Shown here: one piece after another, positions 33,777 through 45,246 of the stretch
How positions within the stretch are numbered: position 1 is the first letter of the stretch
Layout of the letters: each line of letters opens with the position of its first letter
Assembly (NCBI GenBank): GCA_030280995.1
Contig: JASXTE010000017.1
Span: 14,808,498 to 14,872,497, forward strand
Direction: 5' to 3'
DNA length: 64,000 nt
Source: Hemileia vastatrix
Taxonomy: Eukaryota > Basidiomycota > Pucciniomycetes > Pucciniales > Zaghouaniaceae
The notes under the pieces: generated by a model
The model's input: only the letters and a program-made list of their open reading frames with translations
What the model was told of the DNA's origin: nothing
Database searches by the model: none
Made by a program: the position numbers and the translations under genes

Positions 33777-34733
33777 AGCTTTGGTGCATTGGACATGAAT
33801 GGTGATCCAATGCCTATGAATGTGGATTCTGACTCTGAGGAGGATGTCCATTTGGCTTCATTTCCAAAGCCTGCTGGAGTTAGAGGGTCTGGTGAAGGAT
33901 CTGGTTTGATTCCTGTTGATGGTTCTAGTCCTCATGAATCTTCTAGGACCAAGGTAGTGAAGCCAAGGGCCCACTTTGAGAGGCCAGTAGTGTCTGGCCA
34001 ATCTAATGTTATGGACTCTGTCCTGGAAAGGATGAATCAGGGTCAGGTTTCCCTCACTTATGGGGAATTGTATGCTATCAGTCCTGGGTTTGCTGATAGA
34101 CAAAAGAAGTTGTTGACCAGGAGAATGGTTTCTTCTGGGGAGGTAGAATACATTTGTGATTCTGCTGAAAAGATTGGTGAGGGGTTGGAAACTCATTTTT
34201 CTGCTCCTCTGGGTTATGTCAATGTCATTCTGAATGGCAGGGAGGCTAGGGCATTGTTGGATTCAGGTTCTCAGATCAGCCTTATTTCTTTGTTTGAGGC
34301 TACTCATTTAGGCCTCCCCATAAAAACTAGTATTGGTGTAAATTTAAGAGGTATTGGTGGCCAAGTCACTGAGTTGATGGGAACCTCTGAATTTATGAAG
34401 TTGGATGTTGGTGGAGCCTCAGGGAAGGTTCATTTTTACATTGCTAAAGGTAATGAAAAATCTGTCTTGGGTGGGCCATTCTTGATGGATTTCCAGGCAA
34501 GAATAAGTTACCAATTTGATATGGGAATCAGTTTGGAGTTGACTGGTGAAGATGAAAGAATACTTCACATGAAGTTGTCATCTCCTGGAGATGATGGTTG
34601 GGAAACCAGGCCTGGTTTGTCTTCCATGTGTCAATGCATGGATTGTTGTAGGAGAAGAAGGGAAGTGGGTGCGGCCTCCGGTTTTTTGGAGTGTGGTTCA
34701 GGCTCTAGTGAGAGTCTGTCTTTTTTAGAATGA
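33777..34733 (+). pseudogene. Protease region of element B
   Basis: Continues the polyprotein in the frame after the C-run shift. SLTYGELYAISPGFADRQKK is a conserved block of these elements before the protease. ALLDSGSQISLIS holds the catalytic Asp (DSG). GTSEFMKLDV and VLGGPFLMDF are flap and C-terminal parts. It ends at a stop (34731-34733), after which a repeat region separates it from RT. Confidence 0.82.
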
Positions 34734-34976
34734 TGAGGGCTGATTGCCCTAGTGCTACAACCTCTCCCCAAGATCAGGAAATCCCAGGTTGTAGTAGGTA
34801 AGCTCCCTTGGAGATATACCAAGTGGATTTTTACTTTTTTCTTTTTAATAATTCTCTTCTCTGCAAGTATTCTTCAATTTTTTTTATAAAGTCTCTGTTC
34901 TCTCTCAAGATTTTCAATAAATTTTAATTCAAGCTCAAAATAGAAGATGGTTTATATATCTTTATTGAAAGATATG

Positions 34977-35630
34977 CAGAAAAGCTGTGGAGTGGTGAGA
35001 TTGGGGTCTAAAAGTTAGTCCTCCCAGTTGTGCACCGCTAGGGTTTCTTCTACACCTTTCAAAAACATTACCTTGGCCATGTCCGTGAGCATTGGGGAAA
35101 CCCCTGTTTATTTTTGTAGGAAAGAAGAAAACACAAGAAAAGAAAATAAAAATTTCAAGATAATTCAAGAAAATAAAGAAAAAATCTGAAGATAATCAAG
35201 AAATAAGAAAAGAATTATTTTTGTGAAGATCATCAAGATCAATTTTTGGGCCTCCAGCAAGAGGTTAAACTGCACAAATTTTTGAAGAATGAAGATTTTA
35301 AAGATCAAGTTTTGGGCCTCCAGCAAGAGGTTGACTGCACAAATTTTTGAAGAATGAAGATCATCAAGATCAATTTTTGGGCCTCCAGCATGAGGACAAA
35401 GTGAACAATTTTAGAAGATGTGATTCAGAAGATGAATCAAGATTTGAAGTTTTGGAAGATGGAAGTGAAGATGAAGATGTGGGATTGCAGAAAAGTTTTG
35501 GAGTTGTGAGATTGGGTAGTAAAAGTAAGTCCCCCTAATTGTGCACCACTAGGGTTTCTTCTACACCTTTCAAAACATTACCTTGGCCAGACATGTGAGA
35601 AATGGGGAAACCCTTGGTTTTTGTTCCAGG
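34977..35630. repeat. Duplications between protease and RT of B
   Basis: A ~140-bp block (GTGCACCxCTAGGGTTTCTTC, TACACCTTTCAAAA, CATTACCTTGGCCA) occurs at 34977-35120 and 35488-35632. Between them a ~70-bp unit (ATCAAGATCAATTTTTGGG, CCTCCAGCAAGAGG, ACAAATTTTTGAAGAATG) is tandemly repeated three times (35227-35400). Confidence 0.85.
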
Positions 35631-38600
35631 TCTGGTGGAGAAGACGTCCGGAAGATCCCTCAAGTTGACGGTGGAGCTGCAAAGTACAAGAAGGTGGCGC
35701 AGAAGATTAGGCCTGTCAATGAGCCTATTCCTGTAGGTTTGAATCCTCTGTTGTCAAGAGATACGTACTGTACTCCTCTGTTAAAGAATCCTCCTGATTT
35801 TGAGGAAACTGCTAGGGTGATGGTGGAAAGGTTGAAGGTTGTTAATTTTGGTCCTGATGGTTGGTTTTCTGATAAGAAAAAGAAGTTGTTGTTGCATGTT
35901 ATTGTGCTGAGGGAGAAGGCGGTGGCATTTGTTGAAGAAGAAAGGAGTGTGTTAAAACACTCTTATGCGGAACCTTACTTGATTCCTGTGGTTTGTCATG
36001 AACCTTGGCAAATCAAACCTATTCTGATTCCAGTTGCTATTCAGGATGATTTTGTGGAGATTGTTAGGGAAAGAGTCAGGACAGGATTTTATGAACAATC
36101 AACTTCTAGTTACTCAAGTCCGGTTTTCTGTGTTAAAAAGCAGAATGGGAAGCTGAGGGTGGTATATGATCTTAGAGCCCTGAATAGAGTTACCATCAAG
36201 GATGTGGGGATTCTGTCACCAGAGGACCTACGCACAAGGTCAAGGGTGTTCCTGAAAGTGAGATGAAGGGAAAATTTTAGAAACTTCTTCAAAGTACAGA
36301 GGGAATGTTTGAGGAAGTGATTCGAAGATGACTCGAAGAAAGAGATACTACTTCGAGTTATGTTCAATGAGAATCTTAATATAATATAAGGTGATACTAA
36401 TATTCTTAAGATCTCACAAAGGGTTGTAAACTCAACAATCAAAGATTTAGATTTAGAAATGATTATTGAGAAAATAAGGAAAGGTACAATAACAATGATT
36501 TAACTTGCAGTTTTACCACTATTAACTATAAATACGTTCTATAATTTAATTCTAAAGAAACCTCACACCAAAATCCAACCCCTTTTATATCTATTACTCC
36601 TCCTTGCATTGACCTCATACCCATCCATCATTCTTCAAACCACAGACCTCCAAATTTACACCCGCTACACCTGGATCCTCCTCACTAACATACGCTACGC
36701 CTTTAATCCTCCACTAACCATCCCGTCTATGCTCACTACCCCTTTTAATAACCCAAAAATACTTAATAAACCTTTTAACGGAATATTGCATTGACTATTG
36801 CGCTGTGCATCGCTTATTGAAGAAAAGCCTAAACACACTTTTGAGAAATTGACTAATTTAGATTTAAAGTTTAGATTAGCGCAGTCAAATAGTGGGTACA
36901 CAAAGGGAAGTCGCTGTTGCTAGGTAGAATCGCTTTCTGTGCTTCAAGTATGGATTTAGACCTCTGTTTTATTGATTTAATGAGCTGCTTTAGCCTTGAG
37001 TGTCACGTGACAGATGTCTCCAAGTGCAGAGGACTTTGTGGAAGCTTGTGCTGGAAGGGTGTGAAATGGTTTGGGTTATATTATGGGCTGTTATGATGAA
37101 AGGGAACTTCACACTGATTCACGGCCACTCACAAAATTTGAGACTCCTCTGGGAATATATCAGCTCACTAGGTTGCCTCAAGGAGAAACTAATTCAGTAG
37201 TAAAATATTAAGCACAAATGGCTTGTATTTTATAGGATGAGGTTCCTACTCATGCTGGTATTTTTATTGATGACAGTGGAATTAAAGGACCCTTCACTTA
37301 TTATGGAAATGAGGTGCTGAAGGAGAAACCAAATATAAAGAGATTTGTTTGGGAATATGCAATTACTCTAGAGAAAGTATTATTTAGAATTGAAGAGGCT
37401 GATTTGACCATTTCTGGGTCAAAGTTTTGATGTTGTGTTCCTGCTCTGGAAATTTTGGGTCATGTGGTATGTAAACAGGTAAGGATTATGGCAAAGAAGA
37501 AGGTTAATAAAATTCAGTCATGGCCAAGGCCTAAAAATACTACTGAAGTCAGGGGATTTTTGGGAGTTTGTGTGTATGTCAGGATTTTTATTAAAGATTT
37601 TTCTTTGTTGGCTTCACCTTTAAGAAGGCTGGCCAGGAAAGATGCAGAGTGGGAATGGGTGGAGAGTGTGAAGAGGATTTTCAGAGGTTGAAGAAGGTGG
37701 TGGGTGAAGATATTATTCTTCACAAGTTGAATCATGGTAGGGAAGATGGAAAAATTTATCTGGCAGTGGACTCAAGATATATTGCTGCTGGTGCTGTTTT
37801 GTCTCAGGAAGATAAATCTGGGAAGGTCAGGCCAGTAAGGTATGATTCCGTGGTTTTTAATGAGGTGGAATCTAGGTATAATCAGCCAAAGTTGGAATTG
37901 TGTGGTGTAGCAAAAATTTTGAAGAAGCTACAAACTGTTTTGTGGGGGCAGCATTTTGAGCTGCAGGTGGATGATAAATCTCTGGTTCAAATGATAAACA
38001 CACCTAGTCTTCCAAATGCTCCAATGACTAGGTGGGTGGCATTTATTCAACATTTTTCTTTTGACCTGGTGCACAAGCCGGGTAAAACTTTTACAATGAC
38101 AGATGGATTATCAAGAAGACCACCCACAGATGAAGATTCTGATTCTGAAGAGTTTGACGAAGATTTCCCAGTGGTTAGGGCCAGCATGAAGGGTGCTGAA
38201 AGTTTTTCTCTCCTCCCCCATGAGGTTAAACTGGATGATTGTTCTCACCTCCCTCATGAGGCTAAACTGGAAGATTGTTCTTTCCTCCCCCAAGAGGTTA
38301 AACTGGCTGCTTCTGATCTTGATTCTGCTGATCAGGATGTTTTTGTTGATGAAGATGAGGCTGTTGTTTGGGATGGCTCGAATTTAGAAAATGGTATTTT
38401 TGTTACTGAACTGGATTCTCATAAAATTCAGTGGAAGGGAAAGAATGTAGCAAAGTTTAGAGATTGGTGTCCTAGTTGGGATGGTTGTGTTGATCATGTG
38501 CAAACTGGTGATTTTGATGATAGGGCTGTACCCTTGGATGTTGTGTTGTTGAATTTTGAAGATGAGACCTGGTGTCAGACTGGGTTCTATTTTATTTTGG

Positions 38601-38680
38601 TTGAATATCTGTTAACCTTGGAGAGGCCAGATATTTGTGATGAGGACACTTGGGTGGAAATCAAGAAGAAAAGTCCTTGA
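35583..38680 (+). pseudogene. RT and RNase H of element B
   Basis: 35583-36213 holds the lead-in (SRDTYCTPLL, VVCHEPWQIKPI) and the first RT motif (GKLRVVYDLRALNRVTI). The solo LTR 36214-37012 interrupts. 37013-37650 holds the RT core with the box AGIFIDDSGIKGP near 37260 and GFLGVCVYVRIFIKDFS. Lesions: stops near 37065, 37201, 37233 and 37428, and a frameshift near 37650. 37649-38677 is a clean RNase H frame with IYLAVDSRYIAAGAVL, SRYNQPKLELCG and QVDDKSLVQMI, then three copies of a LPHEVKLDDCS-type 14-residue acidic repeat. A TGA at 38678 separates it from integrase. Confidence 0.9.
36214..37012. mobile_element. Solo LTR inserted in RT of element B
   Basis: A 799-bp block absent from the matching place in copy A. 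It starts TGTCACC and ends with the 12-bp palindrome TGTCACGTGACA, i.e. TG..CA ends with inverted TGTCAC/GTGACA. Flanks are GATTC and GATGT (imperfect duplication). There is no coding content; it is AT-rich with a possible TATA-type stretch near 36590. A solo LTR of another family is the simplest reading. Confidence 0.7.
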
Positions 38681-39841
38681 TTCTATGTGTCAGGAAGGCG
38701 GTTGATGAGGAGGAGACCTCAAAATCCTCAAGTTGTGGTGACTCAGAAGAAGGGTCAAGAGTTGGTGTTGAAGTGTTTGCACGAAGACCTTGGTCATAGA
38801 GGCTTTGGGGAGACTTGTAGAAGAGTAGCAGACAGATTTTGGTGGCCAGGTATAAAGTTGTATGTTCAATGTTGGGTTCAATCTTGTGAAGAATGTCAAA
38901 GAAGAAGTCACTTGAAACCTAAAGAGGTTGGCCGTGCTACTGGTGAATCAACTGTGCTTGGAAGAGTCAGTTTAAATGCTTTCCATATCAAAGAGGGCAG
39001 GTATAAATACTTGATTGTTGCCAGGGATGATTTGTCTGGTTGGGTGGAGGCAGTGCCTCTGGTTAATTTGACTGCCAAAAATGTGACAGAATTTTTGAAG
39101 AAGGAATGGGTGTTCAGATATGGGTTGATGAAGCTGGTGACTGTTGATGGTGGGTCAGAGTTTGGAGCTTAATTTAAAGAAGCTGTGGAAAGTGTTGGTT
39201 ACGAATTCATGGTGGCTACACCTTATTATCCTAAAGCTGAAGGCATGTTTGAAAGAGGCCATCAAGTTATAAAGAATGCTTTAGTGAAGATGTGTGGAGA
39301 TAGTGCCAAAAAATGGAGGAATTAATTACCCTTGGTGGTATTTTCTGATAGGGTCACTGTGAGAAGGACAACTGGCTATTCCCCTTATGAATTAATGTTT
39401 GGGCAGAAAGCTGTTCTACCTGTGGATTTGGAAGCTGTCTCCTATTTTGGAATTTATTGGGATGATGTGTGCTCAACAGAAGATTTTCTCTGTGCCAGGA
39501 TGCAACAATTGGAATGTAGAGAGGAATGTCAAGAAGAGGTATACTCTAGAATGATGAAGATAAGAAATCAAACAGTCAGATACTGGGACAAGAAGTTGGC
39601 TCATAGACTCAGGAATCCCTTGAAACCTGGTTGTTTGGTTTTGGTGTATAGTAGAAGTTTAGAGAGTCAGTGGGGAAAATTTTTTGCTGACCAATTGAAT
39701 AGGCCTTACAGAGTCAGATTTCTGGTTTCTGGAGGTTCTTATGTTTTGGAAGAGTTAGATGGTGCAGTCTTAAAGAAGAGAGTGGCTGCTTATCAGGTGA
39801 AGATATTTTACCCAAGAGGCACTAGAAGTGAAGAAGATTGA
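38681..39841 (+). pseudogene. Integrase of element B
   Basis: In the RNase H frame: the zinc module HEDLGHRGF and CEECQRRS, then the core. The first catalytic Asp, usual in the LD(V/I) block before HxP, is replaced (VSLNAFHI), VTVDGGSEFG keeps the second Asp and EGMFERGHQVI the Glu. C-terminal family blocks are RRTTGYSPYELMFGQ and LVYSRSLES. In-frame stops at 39170-39172 and near 39325. It ends at 39839-39841. Confidence 0.88.
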
Positions 39842-41126
39842 CTCCACAATGAGGATAAACTATGGAACATTCTTTAATTTTGAATTTTATGTGGTGATGC
39901 TGTGCATCTGTTTTGTTGGGAAACTTTTTTGTTAGAAGGTACCCATGGGTGGGGCTTCTAGATTTTATCTTGGAAAGTGTGGGGGTAACTGATGGGTTGG
40001 CTGCTCTATCAAGAGTTACCCCAGACTGTCTGTTTCCAACCCCTTCTCTTAATTTGGTTGAACCCTAGAATTGGTTTTTCTTCACAGGTTTAATTCCACT
40101 ATGACTTTAAACTGAAAACTCTTTTGGTTATCAAGTGCCGGACTCTTCACGTTTATTGGTTTTGGTTTTTTTGTGTTGGATGTTGTGTTTTTGTTAGAAG
40201 GTACTTAGGGGGGGCTTCTAGATTTTTTTTTGGAAAGTGTGAGGGTAACTGATGAGCTGGCTGCTCTGTAGAACAGTTACCCCATAATGTCTGTTTCAAG
40301 TTTTTGGTTTGTTGTAGTTGAATACTAGTTCTGGTTTTTGTTATTCAGGTTTCTAGTCCACTATGACTTTAAACTGGCTTGCGACTGGCTTCTTTCTTCT
40401 CTTGGATTGGTGGCAGATCACTGGTTGTCTCCCATAATTTTTACTTATTGGAGGGAGCCCACCCAGTTATCATTTCTTTGGACTGGACTTACTATGGAGC
40501 TGGACTTTTTCTTTTCTTTTTCTTTTTTTCTGAATTTTGTGTTTATTTTGTGTTAGATAGTAGTTTCAGATTATTTTCTTTTTTCTCTTTTTTTCTCTTA
40601 ATTTTTTTATGGGGGTTATTAGGATGTAAATAGGGAAAAATCACAAAACTATGGTGTTACCACATCAGGGTCACCTGGATGTGGGCAAGCATTGGTGGGG
40701 AAAGGCTCATCAATTGGCCAGGAAATGATATTTTTATTTTTATTTATTTCATTTTTTTCCATTTCATTTTTTATTATTTCCTTTAATTTCTAATTTTTTT
40801 ATCATAAATCATTTAAAATATTTGAAGGTGTATCCACATCAAGGTGCACTTGGATGTTGGTAAGGTATCAGGGGATCAGCTCATCAATTGGCTGGGGGAT
40901 ACCATTTGTAATAATTATTTATTTCATATTATTTTATTCATTTCATTTGAATTCTCAGCTCTCATAATTTTGTTGGGCAATTTTGTTTAATTATTTTCTA
41001 ATTTTTTAGTATGTTAGTAGTTTAGTAGTTTAAAAATAAATAAAATAAAATAAGATAAAAAAATAAAAATGAATAAAAATAAAAATAAAATAAAACAAAT
41101 TTTTTTTATATATCTGTTAGCTGTTA
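39842..41126. repeat. Repeat-rich spacer of element B, with conserved hairpins
   Basis: No gene. Two repeats (about 39930-40140 and 40195-40380) each contain GGGGCTTCTAGATTTT, GTGTGxGGGTAACTGATG, a GTTACCCC return arm, GACTTTAAACTG and ACTCTT or GGCT. Each can form a stem GGGGTAACT/AGTTACCCC. Two further blocks (about 40640-40730 and 40820-40905) repeat GGTGTxxCCACATCA.. and CTCATCAATTGGC. All match the copy A spacer (1913-3050). Confidence 0.75.
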
Positions 41127-42676
41127 TTATTTTTTTCTATTTAGTGAATTTTTAATTTTTTTATTTAATGACATGATGAAGAAGCCTCTGGAGGTGGGTC
41201 CGGATGGTGTTGGAATTTTAGTTTTTTTGTTTGGATTAGAGGAAGAACTGTGTTCTTTGTAGTGCAGGCGGCTGGAGAAAGTATATGGGTTATAGTGGTC
41301 AGGTAAACTTTGGGAAGAAGAGGAGAAAGCAGGAATGGAGTGCTGGAAGGTGTGCTTGATAATTTGAGACATCTTCCAGTGGTCATCAAGGAGTTGTTTT
41401 CTCAGATTCTTCTCAAAATCATTCAACAGACCATGGAGAGCAAAGGCCTTGAGCATGTTGGAACACATCATGCTTAAGTGTTGCTTCATATCAGCATAAT
41501 CCAGTGTCAAAGTAGTTTCTAGGGGTTGGCCAGTTCCAAATACAGCTGCAGGAGGTGGGGTTCCAACTAAACAGAAGAATTGGCTCAATAATTGTTCTCT
41601 GTTGAAGAAATTGAATTTTTTTATTTTATTTTGGTACTTACAGATTGGGAGATCCTCAAATATGTATGCAGCCAGAATCTGGATGGCTGAAGAGTGTTGA
41701 ATAGATGTTGTAGGAGGGTCCACCAGATGGAGGTATGGATTTTCGTGGACATCCTCTGAATGGTGTTGAGAAGATAATGGAGAAGAAGGAGGTTCCTGGG
41801 ACCTGGTTGAAGCAGAATTTCTGTTGCTGTTGCTATTGTTTATATTATTGCTTGGTGCAGGTTTGCTAGATACTGGCAGAGGAGTGCCAGGTTGATTGAA
41901 GGAAGGACCAGGAGATGGTGATCTGCTGGATGAAGATCCAGAGGAATAATTGGCGGCCAAAGGAGAGGTGAAGTTGTTTCTTCCTGAGGTAACAGGATTT
42001 TTTCGTTTAGAAACAGTGTTGGTGGCTCTGGTGTTTGCAGTGGGTCCTCTAGGAAGCCTTAAAAAGATGTTGGAGTTTCTGGTGTTGATAGAAGAAGAAT
42101 TGGTGACGGTATGCATTGCTCTGGGAGCATTAGGAGGTTGTGGTGTACAGTAATTGGAGTTGTATGGAATAATTTGGCTGTTTTCTGGCTGAATTTGGGA
42201 GTTTTGAGCCTGATTTTTGCTTTCTGGCAAGGCAGGCAGGCCCCCTGGATGCGGTCTAGCAGCCTAGGAGCTGATTTTGAAGCCATTTTTTCTGAATTTT
42301 ATAAGATAAAAGCAGATTCTTTAGAAGATGAAGCAGGTCTTTTAGGAAGTGTTTTGGGAATAGAATGGTGTTATCTTCTGGAAGGAGCAGAAAATAAAGA
42401 GGAAGAAGAAGGTCCACATTCTGGTGACCTGGTAGGAGATCTGGAAATATATTTATGTGAAGGTGAAGGCAGAGGTATTGGATAGTTTGGATCTCTGTCA
42501 CATTTTTTCTTTTTAGAATTTCAGGAATCACAGGCCCTTTTATAGAATTTGGCCTGGGGAGTTGGAAGAGTGAATGTGCAAGGTCTGCACATGTGGATGC
42601 ACTGTTTACAAGCATAATCCTTTGGAGCAGTGAAGCAGGGAAGGTCCAATGGGTCAAAATCTGGTGATCCAGCCAT
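41127..42676 (-). pseudogene. Antisense Zn-cluster ORF of element B (copy of 170-1659)
   Basis: From the ATG at 42676 the minus strand gives the same protein as copy A: MAGSPDFD, ACKQCIHMCRPC and KKKKCDRD. The codon for the fifth cysteine of the cluster is TGA here. After a switch of frame near 42230, as in copy A, it is open for 367 codons to 41127. That part has Ser/Asn/Pro-rich low complexity, then ENPYLHLVD, SIQHSS, DLPICKYQN, LDYADMKQHLSMMCSNML and a basic end. The role is unknown. The shared frame switch suggests an intron not resolved here. It is convergent to pol. Confidence 0.65.
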
Positions 42677-42829
42677 GATCTGTGAAGGAACAATAATGAA
42701 GATAAAAGAGATGAATGAAAAATTTATCAGTGATGTGTAGATGGTGAGAAAGAGTGGAAGTTCAGCAGGTTGGCTGCAGAGAATTGTGCATGGAGGTGGC
42801 TATGCCTTTGCTATGCAAAATGTGTTTAA

Positions 42830-43265
42830 GTCCGTCAAGACTTTAAACTGAAAACTGCAGGAAGTCTGTCAATACTTTAAACTGAACATTGGTCAGTCCA
42901 TCAAGACTTTAAACTGAGAAATAGTATAGTCGCCCAAGACTATAAACTGAGGATGGTTTAATGGTTGAGTCCTTCAGGACTATAAACTGATGATGGGAGT
43001 TGGTGTGATTCTGGCAGAGGGCATCCAAGGGGGAGTCTCTGAATTTTTTTAAGGCAAGTTTGGGGGTAACTGATGAGCTGGCTGCTCTGTAGAACAGTTA
43101 CCCCAGAATGTTAGTTTGTTTCTTTGGTCTTAAATGTTTTGATCTCTGGTTCTGTCTTTTTGAGTTAGATTTTTAGTCCCCCAAGTCTATAAAATGAGGG
43201 CTGTTAGTCCCCCAAGACTTAAAACTGAGGATTAGTCCCCCAAGACTGTAAACTGAGGAACTTTT
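42830..43265. repeat. Array of the motif GACTTTAAACTGA
   Basis: About eight copies of a ~20-bp motif (roughly AGTCCxxCAAGACTTTAAACTGA) at irregular spacing: near 42835, 42870, 42900, 42935, 42975, 43180, 43210 and 43235. Single copies also occur at 40102, 40365 and inverted at 2525 and 2770. A third hairpin of the GGGTAACTG type (43066-43105) lies within the array. It sits upstream of the antisense ORF at 42676 and downstream of the one at 43975-43339. Confidence 0.75.
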
Positions 43266-43338
43266 TTTATGATGATTGGCAACATTCAGGAAGTCTGGAG
43301 AGGTCAATAATTTTTTTATTTCTCATTCAAGAGATTAA

Positions 43339-43975
43339 TCAAGAGTCAAGAGGCAGAAAAGAATCAAGAGATGTAACAAAATGTTCAGCATTGGCTTTGA
43401 ACTGGTATATGAGGTTCTTCCTTTTCCCAAGATCCTGTGGATTCCTGGCATGAGTAGATTGGAAGTAATTTAGAATGAGATGCTTCTGTTGAGAAGAATG
43501 TTGTTGTAATTTGTCTTTGATGGTGGGAAATGGATTAGGTGGGGGTGCTTCAATGGTTCCCACATTGTCATCATCACTGTCAGGAGGGAAATGAACTGGA
43601 AATTTGTCAGATTGAATTTCAGTATGAAGGAGTATTGGGCTTACCATCAGAAGGACCAGGGATTGTAGAGCTAATGGTTGTAGCAGGGTTGGCACTCATT
43701 TTTGAAGGGTGTAATTTTTTGACCATTCTGGGGATCAGAATAGATTGCCTAGATCTTTTGGTGCTGGTATAAGGTGGATCAGGTTGTGGAGAAGGAAAAG
43801 ATGTTGAAGAGGACAATGGACCAGGTTTGAAACAAGTCATCTTCCTAGAGTGACAGGCATCACAGGAGGTTCTGTAGGGATGAGCCAGTGGTGTGATGGT
43901 ACAGATAAAATGGTTGGCAATGCAGTATTGGCAAGGACCCATGTCAGTAGCAGATTTGGAAAGAAAGCTGAACAT
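43339..43975 (-). CDS. Second antisense gene of B, Zn2Cys6-like protein, two exons
   Basis: Exons 43975-43645 and 43595-43339 give 195 residues. The 49-nt intron begins GTAAGC and ends TTTCCAG, and removing it joins two frames that are otherwise separate. Residues 15-48 follow C-x2-C-x6-C-x12-C-x2-C-x6-C (CQYCIANHFIC and CDACHSRKMTC), the exact spacing range of the fungal Zn2Cys6 binuclear cluster. A basic stretch follows (TKRSRQ), then an acidic FPPDSDDDNV and a helical Gln/Lys-rich end. There is no lesion, although the sense genes of B are ruined. It reads away from the 3' LTR. DNA binding is inferred from the pattern; the function in the element is unknown. A start at the second ATG (43942) is also possible. 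Confidence 0.65.
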
Positions 43976-44039
43976 GGTGGTTGTGATAAAGGAGAATGTG
44001 GAAATTCTCTATTGGAGGGAGGAGTTGGCCTTCTAACAT

Positions 44040-45131
44040 TTTCAGAGCCCTTTGTTAGTTTATTTGGTGTTGTTTTGATATGCCTTAAATGGCATTGTTT
44101 AATAATTAGGTGTTTTTCTGGAATTACTCAGCAAATATTGGGACTACGGGGATGTAGATACTACCATTAGATATCCCTGTTTTTTCTCTATATTTTGTGT
44201 CTTTTCGACATTTTTTATATTCTAAGTATTAAGGGGATAATTTCTCATTTTTCATTTAAAAAGATTGCTGTTTAATTTTGTTTTTTGTGGTTTACAGGCT
44301 AACCTTAAGTCTTAGGGTTAAGTGCTTAGTACCGTTAGAATAAGCTAAATTTTCTCTACATTTCATGTCACAATGTTGTTATAGCTTAATTACATGTTTT
44401 AAAGGTTTTAGTAGTTGTAGTAGATTTTTCTAAGTAGTTTGGGTATTTTTGGTGGTTATTGGTGGTTTTCTGACTTCAGGGTGGTGTGGCTTCCTCAGGC
44501 GGGCCTCCCAACATCGGGAAGACTGCCTGCCTTGGTTCTAGAAGGCTGGGAAGGGTTTCTAGAGGGGTTTTATGCAATTTGGAGGTCAAGATTGCCAAAT
44601 TTGTTGTTGTGCATGGGCTCTTAGATAGTGGTCTGTGTGTACATAGTGAATAAGGAAGTTTGGGGCAATTTTAATTATCATACACCACACAATATGGGGG
44701 GCAGACTTGCTAGCAAGTCCGCAACCTTGGACCCAAACTCACCATAGATTGAACACACATTGAGCTATTGATAAAGGAACCATACAATCAGGGATGAACA
44801 CCACTCAGCAGAACAGTTTTAGGTGGGTGTTCAAGTAGAGTTCAGTATGGGTTCAGTATGAGTTCAGTCTGAGTTCCATCTGAGTTCCATCTGAGTTCAG
44901 GTTGAGGACTTGCTAGCAAGTCCACCCCCTATATTGCGTAGTGATACAACCATCCGGAGGTGATATCCTTGTTCCTCACTCAGATTTCACTGTTTTTGGC
45001 CACAATTGGCTGTGTTTGTTGCAAGGTGAGTTCTTCATTTAACTTAACTTGGCAACTGGTTTCTCTGGTATAGTCTTGCAAGCTATATCAAGTATTATTG
45101 CTGTCTCTAGTGTGAATTTGCAACCTACATC
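44040..45131 (+). repeat. 3' LTR of element B, interrupted and truncated
   Basis: It starts TTTCAGAGCC (T for G against the 5' LTR), matches 31395-32215 apart from MITE Z, and stops at CAACCTACAT where a TAA array begins. About 260 bp present in the 5' LTR are missing. Confidence 0.88.
44683..44943. mobile_element. CACTA-like MITE Z in the 3' LTR
   Basis: 261 bp, ends CACCACACAATATGGGGGG and its inverted partner (CCCCCTATATTGCGTAGTG), 3-bp duplication ATA (44680-44682; 44944-44946). The 5' LTR shows the empty site. Both ends have the palindrome GACTTGCTAGCAAGTC. The right half has GAGTTCAGTATGAGTTC-type tandem subterminal repeats. A short relative of Y. Confidence 0.9.
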
Positions 45132-45156
45132 AATAATAATAATAATAATAATATTA

Positions 45157-45246
<90 letters not shown>

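Larger units (their letters stand above)
31395..45131 (+). mobile_element. Ty3/Gypsy retrotransposon B with antisense genes
   Basis: Direct repeats (31395-32474; 44040-45131) bracket a primer site, gag, protease, RT, RNase H and integrase on the plus strand (32567-39841). A repeat-rich spacer follows, then two genes on the minus strand (42676-41127 and 43975-43339). The family is the Gypsy lineage whose RT box reads GIFIDD rather than YVDD. Later insertions: a solo LTR (36214-37012) and MITE Z (44683-44943). The 3' LTR lacks its last ~260 bp and ends at a TAA microsatellite. The sense genes carry many lesions, so B is not autonomous. Copy A (1-5253, inverted) has the same arrangement. Confidence 0.9.
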
